DNA of 64,000 nucleotides from Mucilaginibacter gilvus (GCF_004054195.1 NZ_SBIW01000007.1:484098-548097); one strand, 5' to 3'. Shown: positions 17,078-25,645, numbered from the stretch's first letter. Translations and numbers: made by a program. The notes: generated by a model not told the origin, from the sequence alone.

Positions 17078-18193
17078 ATGGAAGATCCTGAATTGAAAGT
17101 TTTTTCGATATTATTCCGGGAAGCATATTCCCGTTGTTTTGGTGTATCCCTTACCCAGCCTTTAACCGAAACCGAGGGGAAACTTTTTCAACAGCAATTA
17201 TTAGATCATACCGGCCTTATGGTTGGATGGCGGTCGCTTAAAAATTATTCGCTTTTTTTATTAAGCGAAAAAGAAAAAGAGAACCCCTCAGTAGCTTCTA
17301 TGGATACGCTCGCGCGCTATGTGTTGAAATCGCCTTATACCAACGAGTTAGAACGTAAAAGAAATGAGAGCCATCACCCGTATTGGTTTATATACCGCGA
17401 GCGGCATTTGGCCAACGCCATTTCACCTGATGTTAAGCTGTTTAGTTTTGCATGGGTTAAGCCTATACTGGCAGCTGTTTTACTGTTATTGGCCGCCTAT
17501 ACCTGGTATCAGCGGAAAAGTACGGTGTATTTTGCTGATAATTTTAAAGATGTGGGTGATAAGGCCATGACAGAGAAGGAGTGGCAGGTATTAAATAAAG
17601 ACGATATATACTGGCCAAAACACGGCGATATTCCTAAAGCCTTAACGCTGTTCACGCTAACGGGAGATAACTGGCCGGATAGTACTTCTCTGCCGCAGAT
17701 AAAAAACCTGGTAATACGCAGTTTACCCAGAGGGTGCTTTGTAACCGAGCTACATATAGAGGATTTTATACCCGCGGCCGAATGGCAGCAGGCCGGTTTA
17801 TTGTTAATGGAAGATACCAGCGTGAATAGCCCCAGCATTCGCCTCTCTTTAGCTTACAACGATTTTTTTGGTGGATTTAATAAACCGCAAGAGATATTGG
17901 TGCAAGCGATAGCATCACCCGGTGCCGGCGGCAAGCCCGAGGAGTTTGTGCATAGCACGGTGCTAACGCTTGATAGTACTGTTAGCCGCTCGATGGTATC
18001 AAGTAATTTGAAGAAAACAGCTCTCCGCATAGAAAAAAAAGGAAACAGTTACCGCTTGCTTTACGCTGGAGGTGCCGGCGCAAATTCGGCGTTTAAGGAA
18101 CTGGCGACAAAAGAGGTGGGGATAACCCCCGCGATATATCGGTATTTTCGCCCTAAAAGGCAAGGTGCCAGGTACACCTGTGGTGCCGGTTAA
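17078..18193 (+). CDS. unknown protein with one membrane helix
   Basis: 371 aa; not recognised. Residues 1-118 are charged and helical (cytoplasmic, ELKVFSILFREAYSRCFG, DHTGLMVGWRSLKNYSLF). A single transmembrane helix lies at about 127-143 (VKPILAAVLLLLAAYTW), and about 225 residues follow, predicted periplasmic and rich in beta-strand patterns and aromatics. The topology recalls anti-sigma or signalling receptors but no known sensor or DNA-binding motif is visible. It stands alone between DUF5020 (divergent) and the APC permease. Confidence 0.65.
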   Translation: MEDPELKVFSILFREAYSRCFGVSLTQPLTETEGKLFQQQLLDHTGLMVGWRSLKNYSLFLLSEKEKENPSVASMDTLARYVLKSPYTNELERKRNESHHPYWFIYRERHLANAISPDVKLFSFAWVKPILAAVLLLLAAYTWYQRKSTVYFADNFKDVGDKAMTEKEWQVLNKDDIYWPKHGDIPKALTLFTLTGDNWPDSTSLPQIKNLVIRSLPRGCFVTELHIEDFIPAAEWQQAGLLLMEDTSVNSPSIRLSLAYNDFFGGFNKPQEILVQAIASPGAGGKPEEFVHSTVLTLDSTVSRSMVSSNLKKTALRIEKKGNSYRLLYAGGAGANSAFKELATKEVGITPAIYRYFRPKRQGARYTCGAG

Positions 18194-18344
18194 ATTTAAA
18201 AAATTTACACTGGAAAGCATTGCCTGTGAATAGGTTGTCCCCAGTGGCTCCTTAATTATTTTAGCTGTAGTTTTGCTAAAAACGTGCTAATGCACTAATT
18301 ACAAATCGCTGACCCAATAAATTTTATCACACAGCTATTAAATC

Positions 18345-18352
18345 TATTTTTG
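18345..18352 (+). promoter_or_regulatory. putative -7 box (TATTTTTG) for the APC permease
   Basis: TAnnTTTG match ending 8 nt before ATG 18361, so the transcript would be leaderless or nearly so. Confidence 0.35.
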
Positions 18353-18360
18353 TGATAGAT

Positions 18361-19719
18361 ATGGCTGAAGATTCACTCGTACGCCGCCTTGGGCTGGCAC
18401 AGGCAACAGCCATCAACATGACCGATATGGTAGGCATAGGGCCCTTTGTTACCTTGCCTATGGTTATCGCCACCATGAACGGCCCCTGGTTTTTATATGC
18501 CTGGCTCGCCGGTGCGCTGTTGTCTATGGTTGATGCTATGGTTTGGAGCGAATTAGGTGCCGCCTTCCCGATGGCCGGCGGATCATACAACTTCCTGAAA
18601 GAAACCTACGGCAAAACAAAACTGGGCCGGCTAATGAGCTTTTTGTTTGTTTGGCAAACCATGATACAGGCGCCGCTGGTTATTGCATCCGCCGCCATCG
18701 GCTTCGCCGATTACTTCTCCTACCTGTTACCCTTATCAACTATCGAAGCAAAGATCATGAGCGGCTCGGTGGTAATATGCATTGTAATACTCCTATACCG
18801 TAAAATTGAAGCTATAGGCAAAATAAGTGTGGTGCTTTGGGTAGGGGTTTTGGTTACCATGCTTTGGATAATAGGCGGAGGGATAGCTCATGGTAATTTT
18901 ATGCATCCCATACGGCACATAAACGATGGTATAAACCTTAACTATGGCTTTGTAGCGGCTATTGGCTTTGCCAGTGTAAAAAGTGTTTACAGTTACCTGG
19001 GGTATTATAACGTTTGCCATTTGGGTGGCGAAATTGTAAACCCATCGCGTAATATCCCGCGCAGCATGTTCCTTTCTATAGCCGGGATAGCCGTTTTATA
19101 TATGCTGATGAACGTAAGCGTTGTAAGTGTGATACCCTGGCACCATGCTATGGGCAGCAAGTTCGTTATCAGCGAATTTATGCAGTTGCTCATGGGCAAT
19201 ATCGCCGCTAAAGTAATAACCTGCCTCATATTACTGGTAGCATTTTCCTCCGTTTTTTCGGCTACGCTGGGCTATAGCCGCATCCCTTACGCGGCCGCTG
19301 CCGATGGTGCCTTTTTTACAGTGTTTGCCAAGCTGCATCCAACAAAAAACTTCCCGTACGTATCATTATTGGTTTTAGGCGGAATAGCCTTCGTATTCAG
19401 CCTTTTGTTTAAGTTGAAGGATGTTATAAGCGCTATTTTGGCTATGCGTATCCTTATCCAGTTTATCGCCCAGGCCATAGGCTTATTATTGCTGCGAAAG
19501 GCGCGCAAAACAACGCTTTTCCCTTATAAAATGCCGCTGTTTCCGCTGCCGGTGTACATGGCTATTTTAATATGGTTCGGCATCTTGGTGTCAACGGGTT
19601 TACACATGGTGTTGGGTGGCTTAACCGCTATAGTAACAGGTACGTTTGTTTATTTTATAAAAGCGAAGGTTAATAAAGAGTGGCCGTTTGAGGCGAAGTC
19701 TGTTGCCGGTAAGGCTTAA
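18361..19719 (+). CDS. APC-superfamily amino-acid permease
   Basis: 452 aa with 12 predicted transmembrane helices. Helix 1 carries the unwound substrate-binding segment DMVGIGPFVTLP, and GELVNPSRN-like GGEIVNPSRNIPR follows helix 6, as in APC transporters. Imports an amino acid or polyamine; the substrate cannot be assigned. ATG 18361 is preferred to GTG 18352. The sulfite-oxidase-like gene starts 53 bp downstream on the same strand and may share the transcript. Confidence 0.9.
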   Translation: MAEDSLVRRLGLAQATAINMTDMVGIGPFVTLPMVIATMNGPWFLYAWLAGALLSMVDAMVWSELGAAFPMAGGSYNFLKETYGKTKLGRLMSFLFVWQTMIQAPLVIASAAIGFADYFSYLLPLSTIEAKIMSGSVVICIVILLYRKIEAIGKISVVLWVGVLVTMLWIIGGGIAHGNFMHPIRHINDGINLNYGFVAAIGFASVKSVYSYLGYYNVCHLGGEIVNPSRNIPRSMFLSIAGIAVLYMLMNVSVVSVIPWHHAMGSKFVISEFMQLLMGNIAAKVITCLILLVAFSSVFSATLGYSRIPYAAAADGAFFTVFAKLHPTKNFPYVSLLVLGGIAFVFSLLFKLKDVISAILAMRILIQFIAQAIGLLLLRKARKTTLFPYKMPLFPLPVYMAILIWFGILVSTGLHMVLGGLTAIVTGTFVYFIKAKVNKEWPFEAKSVAGKA

Positions 19720-19772
19720 ATTTTAGCCGCTGCAAAGTTTTAGCTATTTTTAACTGATTTAACATTTTAGCT

Positions 19773-20468
19773 ATGGAAGAAGCCGATAAACTTAATCGTA
19801 TTATCGAATCTCGCATGAAATTGAAGACGCGGTTTGAAGAAAAAATAAAGTTAACGCCATCCGTTGCCGATGATTCGCCAAAAGGATCAGGCAAGCTAAA
19901 CAGGCATGGTATGCCAACTATTCCGATAGGGCAAACAGCTACCGTTAAGTGGCCTGTTCTGGATCTGGGTTATCATCCCGGCATCCCGCTTGATAAATGG
20001 CGTCTGACAATTGACGGAGCTGTAGACAATCCGGTGCGTTTGAACTGGAAGGAATTTATGGATCTGCCTCAAACCAAAGACACCTCCGATTTTCATTGTG
20101 TTACTACCTGGAGTAAGCTGGATATGCACTGGAAAGGCGTGAGCCTGTTTGACTTAGCTGCGCTGGTTCATCCAAAGGAAACTGCTACCCATGTACTGTG
20201 TTATGGATATGATACCTACACCACCAACTTATCTTTAGAGGAAGCCCTTAAACCCGATGTGCTGCTGGTGCATACCTTTGACGGCCAGCCCCTTCAAACA
20301 GAACATGGCGGGCCGGTACGTATGATAGCCCCACAGCTATACGCTTGGAAAGGTTCCAAATGGATAAAACGGATAGAATTTCTTACCGAAAATAAATTGG
20401 GCTTTTGGGAAGATAGGGGTTATTCAAATACCGCGTACCCTTGGCGTAACGACAGGTACAGCGATTAA
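19773..20468 (+). CDS. cytoplasmic sulfite-oxidase-family molybdoenzyme
   Basis: 231 aa. Consists only of the oxidoreductase molybdopterin-binding domain (about 65-215). C109 in DFHCVTTW is the expected molybdenum ligand, with WSKLDMHWKGVSL after it and the HGGPVRMIAPQLYAWKGSKW segment. It has no Tat signal, heme domain or dimerisation domain, unlike YedY (MsrP) or sulfite oxidase, so it is cytoplasmic and its substrate is unknown. It would use the Mo cofactor made by the moa/moe genes at 2.6-8.3 kb (without the MGD nucleotide). Confidence 0.92.
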   Translation: MEEADKLNRIIESRMKLKTRFEEKIKLTPSVADDSPKGSGKLNRHGMPTIPIGQTATVKWPVLDLGYHPGIPLDKWRLTIDGAVDNPVRLNWKEFMDLPQTKDTSDFHCVTTWSKLDMHWKGVSLFDLAALVHPKETATHVLCYGYDTYTTNLSLEEALKPDVLLVHTFDGQPLQTEHGGPVRMIAPQLYAWKGSKWIKRIEFLTENKLGFWEDRGYSNTAYPWRNDRYSD

Positions 20469-20469
20469 T

Positions 20470-21012
20470 TTAAAGGCCGACTAAAATGGAAAGTGGGTCT
20501 TTACCCACTTCGCTATCTACCCAAATTTTACCGTTGTGCCGCAAAACTATCTCGGCACTTATATAAAGACCAATGCCAAAGCCGCTGATGTGCTGCTTAT
20601 GCTTGGTTTCTACCCCAAACGATCAAAGAGCTTGTCGAGGTGTTGGGGCTTTATCCCCATGCCTTCGTCGCGCACGCTAACTACAACCGTATCACCTTCC
20701 TTTTTGCGCCCTATCTCTATCAACTCGCCCCGCGGCGAATACTCAACCGCATTGCTCAAAAGGTTGCTTATTAGGCTTCCAATTTTATCTTTATCGGCTT
20801 TTAGGGTGACATCGTCACAAGCTGATGGTGTTTTATGGGTGATTGGCAATAGTAAGCTTGGCTTCCCGTGTCATATCTCAAATAAGATCGTTCAGCAAAA
20901 AAAGCTGTTTGTTGAGGATGATCTTACCCGAATCGAGCCTCGACACGTTAAGGAATCCATTAATCATGGTGCTCATCTTTTTTACCTGGTTGCTTACCTT
21001 ATAAAGATGCAA
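20470..21012 (-). pseudogene. decayed sensor histidine kinase fragment
   Basis: Minus-strand remnants in order: a dimerisation-helix segment (VSNQVKKMSTMINGF, NVSRLDSGKIILNKQ) from about 21012; a premature TGA after FLLNDLI; a frame change near 20850; the ATPase N box SNLLSNAVEYSPRG and G1 box VRDEGMGIKP at 20849-20625; another single-base frameshift near LFDRLG; then the G2 region HISGFGIGLYISAEI and KIWVDSEVGK to the stop at 20470. The N-terminal sensor and the phosphorylated His are missing. Open frames on the + strand here are shadows of this relic. Confidence 0.85.
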
Positions 21013-21105
21013 AGGCGGACATTTTAGAGGATTAATTCGACATCGCTAATTGATTGTATTTATAATATAAAAAATTAACTATAAATTATATCATAAGTAT
21101 TTAAC

Positions 21106-21113
21106 TATCTTTG
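21106..21113 (+). promoter_or_regulatory. putative -7 box (TATCTTTG) for the BLUF gene
   Basis: Exact TAnnTTTG match in an AT-rich stretch, ending 4 nt before ATG 21118. Transcription would start at or next to the A of the start codon (leaderless). Confidence 0.45.
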
Positions 21114-21117
21114 TGAA

Positions 21118-21522
21118 ATGTTTTACCTTATCTACAGTAGCTACGCTACCCAACCTTTAAATGATGAAGACCTGAAAGAGCTTTTAGACAAAGCCCGCCG
21201 CAGAAATATTTTCAAAAGCGTTACCGGTATATTGTTCTACTTCGAGGGCAAATTCATCCAGTTGATAGAGGGTGAGGAGAATACCATAAAGCTATTATAT
21301 GCGGCTATTTATAACGACCCGAGACACCAAAAACTGCAATTGCACCAGGAGGATGCTATTAACGAGCGCTATTTCCCCGATTGGACGATGGCCTTTAAAC
21401 CCATATCATCGGAGGACGTTGAAGGCGCATTGGGTTTTAGGAATATGAGCGTACCCAACGCAACCAACGTAGAATCTGTAATGAAACTTTATAAGATCTT
21501 GGGTAGCAAATCAGATCTGTAA
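21118..21522 (+). CDS. BLUF-domain blue-light photoreceptor
   Basis: 134 aa, a stand-alone BLUF domain that binds FAD. The residues needed for the photocycle are at family spacing: Y6 (LIYSSYA), N30 (RRRNIFKSVTG) and Q48 (KFIQLIEG). W92 (FPDWTMAF) matches the conserved Trp/Met region. There is no output domain, so signalling must go through a partner protein. It lies beside a decayed histidine kinase and an AraC regulator on the opposite strand; neither is a demonstrated partner. Confidence 0.95.
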   Translation: MFYLIYSSYATQPLNDEDLKELLDKARRRNIFKSVTGILFYFEGKFIQLIEGEENTIKLLYAAIYNDPRHQKLQLHQEDAINERYFPDWTMAFKPISSEDVEGALGFRNMSVPNATNVESVMKLYKILGSKSDL

Positions 21523-21538
21523 AAAAACGGGATGTTCT

Positions 21539-22384
21539 TCAAATCAACCTGTTCTTCTTAAATTCCGAAGGATTCTCACCAACCACTTTATTAAACAGTT
21601 TATTAAAATAGGAAAGGCTTTCAAAGCCAACAGCGTAGCAAGTTTCGGTAACGTTCTTATTCTGCATTAAAAAGTTTTTGGCGATATCTATGCGGTATTG
21701 GTTCACAAAATCGGTAAAGGTAATATTGGTTTGGCGCTTAAAATAGCGGCAAAACGCGGCAGTGGTGAGGTTCACCTTGCCGGCTACTACATTCACATCG
21801 GGCTTGCGGTTGTAGTTGGCATCCATGTATTCATAAATCGCACCCATCCTTATTTTATCCTTTAAGAAAAATTGCAGGCTGATATCGTCGGCATTCAGAA
21901 TGGTATACTCATCAGAATGGGCGAGCGTGTTGAGCACCTTCATCAATTCTACCAGTTGCTCAAAGGAATTTAAATCGGCCAGGGCTTTCAGTTTTTCGGT
22001 GACGAGAGCTTTTGTTTCGCCATGGAAGGCAATGCCGTAAGCCGCTTTTTTAAACAGCTGGTTGATGATAGCAAACTCGGGCGATACGGCTATGGCGCTT
22101 CCCAGGAAGTCTTTGCGCAGTTGGATTACTATCTGATGGTAATCGCTGCGCAGGCGGTAATCAAAATTAAGATGAGGGAGATTACTACCCATAAACACGA
22201 GGTCGCTTTGCGTGTAACCTGATATATGCGAACCCACATGCCTGATACCGGCATCCGCCTCAACGTAAACCAGCTCAAATTCGGGGTGGTAATGCCACAG
22301 AAATGTGTTTCGCAGCCTGGGCGAAAACAGCTTGAAGGATTTCCCCGGCTCAAAGTCTACACGTTCTAACTGTATCTCATTCAT
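21539..22384 (-). CDS. AraC-family transcriptional regulator
   Basis: 281 aa; ATG 22384 chosen because the upstream extension is not conserved in type. An N-terminal cupin (about 20-90, FLWHYHPEFELVYV, GSHISGYTQSDLVFMGSNLPH) is followed by the C-terminal double helix-turn-helix (about 180-280): GKVNLTTAAFCRYFKRQTN and CYAVGFESLSYFNKLFNKVVGENPSEFKK. It is divergent from the PhyH-like dioxygenase gene, a likely target. Confidence 0.93.
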   Translation of the reverse strand: MNEIQLERVDFEPGKSFKLFSPRLRNTFLWHYHPEFELVYVEADAGIRHVGSHISGYTQSDLVFMGSNLPHLNFDYRLRSDYHQIVIQLRKDFLGSAIAVSPEFAIINQLFKKAAYGIAFHGETKALVTEKLKALADLNSFEQLVELMKVLNTLAHSDEYTILNADDISLQFFLKDKIRMGAIYEYMDANYNRKPDVNVVAGKVNLTTAAFCRYFKRQTNITFTDFVNQYRIDIAKNFLMQNKNVTETCYAVGFESLSYFNKLFNKVVGENPSEFKKNRLI

Positions 22385-22527
22385 CCCGATTGGCTTTATA
22401 TTTTGTTTAAATATAGAATAAAGGTCAATACAGAGCAAATATTGGTCATTGTGAAGAATGTGCGTACCTGTTTCCCGCCATACCTTTGATTATCAAAACA
22501 AACCAAATTATAAAAACCAATAAAACC

Positions 22528-23520
22528 ATGATAGCTACAGAAAACAAAACTATGGGCACCATGAGCATGCAGCCGGGGCCAAAAAACGCGCATAAAGAAA
22601 TTCCGGGTAACCCGTCTACAGCGAAATCGAGCCAGGTAAAACTAAACGACCGCAGCAACGGCAAACCATTAAAGGTATTGAGCGAGGACGACTGGAAGTT
22701 TTGGCTGGAGAATGGCTACGTGGTGATAAAAAATGCAGTGCCGCACGACCAAGCCGAAAAGCTTGCCGCCTACCTTTGGGAATACGAGGGCAAAGACGCT
22801 AACGATATAGAAAGTTGGTACAAAAAGCCAAACGCCCAGATGCAGATGAAGGAACTGAATAATACCGGCATGGTAGAAATTTACAACCAGCAGTTGATGT
22901 GGGATAACCGCCAAACCCGGCGCGTATACCAGGCATTTGCCGATATATGGGGCACCGAAAAACTATGGGCCACGATAGACAGGGCGAACCTTAACTTTCC
23001 GCTGCGCCCCGGTTTTGAATACAAAGGTTTTATCCACTGGGATTACGACCCGGAGACTAAACCGCAAAACGTACAGGGCGTGCTGGCACTGGCCGACCAA
23101 ACCGACGAAACAATGGGCGGTTTCCAATGCATCCCTGAATTGTACCGCACCTACGATACCTGGAAACTTACCCAGCCCGAAGACCGCGACCATTACAAAC
23201 CCGATACCACAGGCTTTGAATTGATGAAGGTAAAACTGGAAGCCGGCGACCTGCTGATTTTTAACAGCCTGCAGCCACACGGCATCCGCGCCAATACCAG
23301 CGGTAACAAGGTACGCATAGCCCAATACATTGCCATGATGCCCGCCCAGGAAGATAACCAGGAACTGGTAGACTGGCGCGTTAACAGTTGGCAAAGTCGC
23401 GAAGCCATGCAGGGTTACGCTTTTCCCGGAGACCCGATGGAACGTGAAAAACAAAACCCAGTAGCAGAACTAAGCGACTTAGGTAAGAAGTTATTGGGGT
23501 TGGAAAAATGGGGTGAGTGA
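22528..23520 (+). CDS. phytanoyl-CoA dioxygenase (PhyH)-like protein
   Basis: About 330 aa. Fe(II)/2-oxoglutarate dioxygenase fold with the metal triad HWD (FIHWDYDP) and the distal His in LQPHGIRANTSGNKVR, where the Arg would bind 2-oxoglutarate. N-terminal DWKFWLENGYVVIKNAVP is typical of PhyH-type proteins. ATG 22528 is used; TTG 22486 and the ATGs a few codons later are alternatives since the first ~50 residues are low-complexity. Substrate unknown. Divergent from the AraC regulator. Confidence 0.88.
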   Translation: MIATENKTMGTMSMQPGPKNAHKEIPGNPSTAKSSQVKLNDRSNGKPLKVLSEDDWKFWLENGYVVIKNAVPHDQAEKLAAYLWEYEGKDANDIESWYKKPNAQMQMKELNNTGMVEIYNQQLMWDNRQTRRVYQAFADIWGTEKLWATIDRANLNFPLRPGFEYKGFIHWDYDPETKPQNVQGVLALADQTDETMGGFQCIPELYRTYDTWKLTQPEDRDHYKPDTTGFELMKVKLEAGDLLIFNSLQPHGIRANTSGNKVRIAQYIAMMPAQEDNQELVDWRVNSWQSREAMQGYAFPGDPMEREKQNPVAELSDLGKKLLGLEKWGE

Positions 23521-23812
23521 TGTGCAGATTTTAAATATTCGGATTTGCAGATGAAACTATAATAACTGCGTCGGTCTTCGGAATGACGCTTTTGTCGTTT
23601 GATGAGATTTGGATATTGAAACCTCAACCCAATGCTTGATAGCCTCTTCTATTAGATGAATTATATCTATTGGTAATTTAATATCCTTCTTGTTAATGAA
23701 TTTGTTGATTGCGATGCAAGAGTTAATTTTACTTTGTAAAAACACAATAACGCCTGCTGTTTAGCGTATTTATAGCATTCAGGAATACATCAATCTTTAA
23801 CGCATCATCACT
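23521..23812. other. intergenic region with repeat-like sequence
   Basis: No supported gene. A 62-codon minus-strand frame (23557-23745) reads partly like a protein tail (KLPIDIIHLIEEAIKHWVE) but its last third (SISKSHQTTKASFRRPTQLL) looks like a translated intergenic repeat. No start signal was found, so it is not called a gene. Confidence 0.4.
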
Positions 23813-24049
23813 ATGGATTACAAAATTAAACTGGCAGACGGGAAGGCACACTTGGTAAGTATCACCAGCGCGTATTTTAAATCGTGGCAGGTATGGCAGG
23901 TTAAATTTAAAGATGGCAAAGTAGCCATGCTGTATAAAATTGGTAGCGAATGGATGCAGCGAAACGAGGATTTTTTAGAAGTCGAAGTTTTGGAAATAAT
24001 AGGATATACTATTGATAAGATCATTTATAAACGCACCATATCGTTTTAA
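23813..24049 (+). CDS. small unknown protein
   Basis: 78 aa, MDYKIKLADGKAHLVSITSAY..., soluble and beta-rich, with no signal peptide or membrane helix. A strong terminator follows 23 bp after the stop, which supports a real short gene. The family was not recognised. Confidence 0.6.
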   Translation: MDYKIKLADGKAHLVSITSAYFKSWQVWQVKFKDGKVAMLYKIGSEWMQRNEDFLEVEVLEIIGYTIDKIIYKRTISF

Positions 24050-24072
24050 AAGTGCTGTGCGTATTGAATTTT

Positions 24073-24104
24073 AAAAGCCTGCCCGGGAAGAGGCAGGCTT
24101 TTTT
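24073..24104 (+). terminator. intrinsic terminator
   Basis: AAAAGCCTGCC (24073-24083) pairs with GGCAGGCTTTT (from 24092), followed by a T run. Ends the 78-aa gene. Confidence 0.85.
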
Positions 24105-24142
24105 ATTATTTAAAACCAAATATAAAGGGGAATAAGAAGGGA

Positions 24143-24310
24143 TTGGCAAATATAGAAAGTGCTTTAAAAAACATTGAAATTGTTGGTGCAAGATATTCAC
24201 AACACATACAAAGTACTATTGGGAAGTATATTAAAAGAGCATTAAATTTCATTGTTTCAAAACTTTTGAAAACTGCCTGTTTCATTCAACTCTTCTACAA
24301 GGCGGTTTGA
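24143..24310 (+). CDS. possible 55-aa peptide (TTG start)
   Basis: TTG 24143 is preceded by agaagg at a suitable distance and opens 55 codons to TGA 24308-24310. The peptide begins with an amphipathic helix (ANIESALKNIEIVGARYS) and has a basic hydrophobic second half (IGKYIKRALNFIVSKLLK). A terminator follows at 24333. No family is recognised; the coding call is tentative and the stretch could instead be a small RNA. Confidence 0.25.
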   Translation: MANIESALKNIEIVGARYSQHIQSTIGKYIKRALNFIVSKLLKTACFIQLFYKAV

Positions 24311-24332
24311 ATTTTACACCGTTATCGACCCG

Positions 24333-24363
24333 AAATCCTCTCGTGAAAATGAGAGGATTTTTG
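24333..24363 (+). terminator. intrinsic terminator with no assigned gene upstream
   Basis: AAATCCTCTC (24333-24342) pairs perfectly with GAGAGGATTT (24351-24360), followed by TTG and a further TTTT. It implies that something between 24105 and 24333 is transcribed. Confidence 0.75.
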
Positions 24364-24414
24364 TTTTCAACTTAACACACTTTCCCCGCAAATATTTTTT
24401 CTTCAAAAAATTGC

Positions 24415-24430
24415 GTAGTTAAATAACTAC
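24415..24430. promoter_or_regulatory. putative operator 1 of the second ArsR-type regulator
   Basis: GTAGTTAAATAACTAC is an inverted repeat of two 7-bp arms around AA. It lies 30 bp before the regulator start at 24460. Confidence 0.7.
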
Positions 24431-24440
24431 ATGTATATTC

Positions 24441-24456
24441 GTAGCCAAATAACTAC
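24441..24456. promoter_or_regulatory. putative operator 2 of the second ArsR-type regulator
   Basis: GTAGCCAAATAACTAC keeps the right arm of operator 1 and a diverged left arm, and ends 3 nt before the start codon. TATATTCG (24434-24441), a near-match to the -7 box, lies between the two, so bound repressor would cover the promoter. Confidence 0.6.
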
Positions 24457-24459
24457 GCA

Positions 24460-24789
24460 ATGAATTTAAGACGAGATGTATTCCAGGCAATTGCCGATCC
24501 TACAAGGAGGGCCATACTGCTGTTAGTTGCTTCCCAATCGATGACGGCCGGCGTAATTGCTTCCAACTTTGATACCGCGAGGCCCACAGTTTCAAAGCAT
24601 CTGCAAATACTCACCGAGTGCGAATTGCTGAAACAAGAGCAAAACGGCAGGGAGATCTATTACCACATCAACGCGACGAACATGAGAGAAGTAGCCGATT
24701 TTATAGAGCCGTTCCGCCAGATGTGGGAAGACCGCTTCAACAAATTAGAAACTATTATGAAAACATACCAAAACAAAAAGACAACCTGA
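24460..24789 (+). CDS. ArsR/SmtB-fold HTH regulator (SRPBCC-linked type)
   Basis: 109 aa winged helix protein: [16 protein letters not shown], then [21 protein letters not shown] as recognition helix and wing GREIYYHIN. It lacks metal-binding cysteines, and DPTRRAIL with a long C-terminal helix ([13 protein letters not shown]) is typical of the subgroup encoded with AHSA1/SRPBCC proteins. Two palindromes just upstream suggest autoregulation of the five-gene operon that follows. Confidence 0.93.
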   Translation: MNLRRDVFQAIADPTRRAILLLVASQSMTAGVIASNFDTARPTVSKHLQILTECELLKQEQNGREIYYHINATNMREVADFIEPFRQMWEDRFNKLETIMKTYQNKKTT

Positions 24790-24790
24790 T

Positions 24791-25258
24791 ATGGAATTAA
24801 AAACAAAGATCAGCGCCGAAGATGGCAAGCACGATCTACTAATAACACGGGAATTTAATCTGCCGCTGGAATTGCTTTTTAAAGCGCACGTAGAGCCCGA
24901 AATTGTGGAGCTATGGATGGGCACGAAAGTGCTGAAACTCGAAAATAAAAAACATGGCGGCTGGCAGTATGAAACAAGTGACGCTAAAGGGAACGTGGTG
25001 TTCCGTGCCGATGGAGTGTTCCATGAGTTTATCCCGAACCAAAAGATCACACGCACATTTGAAATGGAGAACGCGTCGTTTGGCGTTCAACTGGAGTTTT
25101 TGGAATTTGAAAAACTGACCGGGGATACCAGCAAACTTACTATATATAGCGTATTTAAATCGGCCGGGTTAAGAGATCAAATGTTACGGCTGCCTTTTGC
25201 TCAGGGCCTTAATATGGCGCATAACCGTTTACAAGACATCGTAAAAAAATTAAAATAA
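24791..25258 (+). CDS. SRPBCC (AHSA1-like) domain protein
   Basis: 155 aa, one START-like ligand-binding domain: ITREFNLPLELLFKAHVEPE at the N-terminus, GGWQYETSDAKGN and FHEFIPNQKITRTFEME in the core. Begins 1 nt after the regulator stop. Such proteins often bind a hydrophobic ligand or are co-regulated with ArsR-type repressors; the ligand is unknown. Confidence 0.9.
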   Translation: MELKTKISAEDGKHDLLITREFNLPLELLFKAHVEPEIVELWMGTKVLKLENKKHGGWQYETSDAKGNVVFRADGVFHEFIPNQKITRTFEMENASFGVQLEFLEFEKLTGDTSKLTIYSVFKSAGLRDQMLRLPFAQGLNMAHNRLQDIVKKLK

Positions 25259-25264
25259 CACATC

Positions 25265-25645
25265 ATGACAAAGAGAAATAAAATTATCTACTGGGTATCT
25301 ACGCTCTGGCTTGCATTGGGGATGCTTTCTACCGGGCTTGTACAGCTAATAAAAATGAAGGAAGAATTAACCATGATAGAGCACCTCGGCTATCCAGCAT
25401 ATTTTTTAAGCATACTGGGTATTTGGAAAATTCTGGGGACAGTAACGGTGCTAATCCCTAAATTTACTTTATTGAAAGAATGGGCCTACGCGGGTTTCTT
25501 TTTCGCTATGTCGGGTGCGGTGTTTTCACATTTAGCTGTTGACGATAGCGTTAAAGAGCTTTTTGGACCGATGCTGTTGTTGGTACTAACAATAGTATCC
25601 TGGTATTTAAGGCCTGCGGAAAGAAGAGTAGTCATTGCAAATTAA
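25265..25645 (+). CDS. DoxX-like membrane protein
   Basis: 126 aa with four transmembrane helices, WVSTLWLALGMLSTGLVQL first and the LGIWKILGTVTVLIP signature of DoxX-like proteins in the second pair. Six nt after the SRPBCC gene. Role in this subgroup is not established. Confidence 0.88.
   Translation: MTKRNKIIYWVSTLWLALGMLSTGLVQLIKMKEELTMIEHLGYPAYFLSILGIWKILGTVTVLIPKFTLLKEWAYAGFFFAMSGAVFSHLAVDDSVKELFGPMLLLVLTIVSWYLRPAERRVVIAN

Noticed and set aside
20536..21027. 163-codon + strand open frame
   Set aside because: It is antisense to the recognisable histidine kinase relic and has no protein-like features.
23557..23745. 62-codon minus-strand frame
   Set aside because: No start signal, and the end of the frame looks like a translated dispersed repeat.
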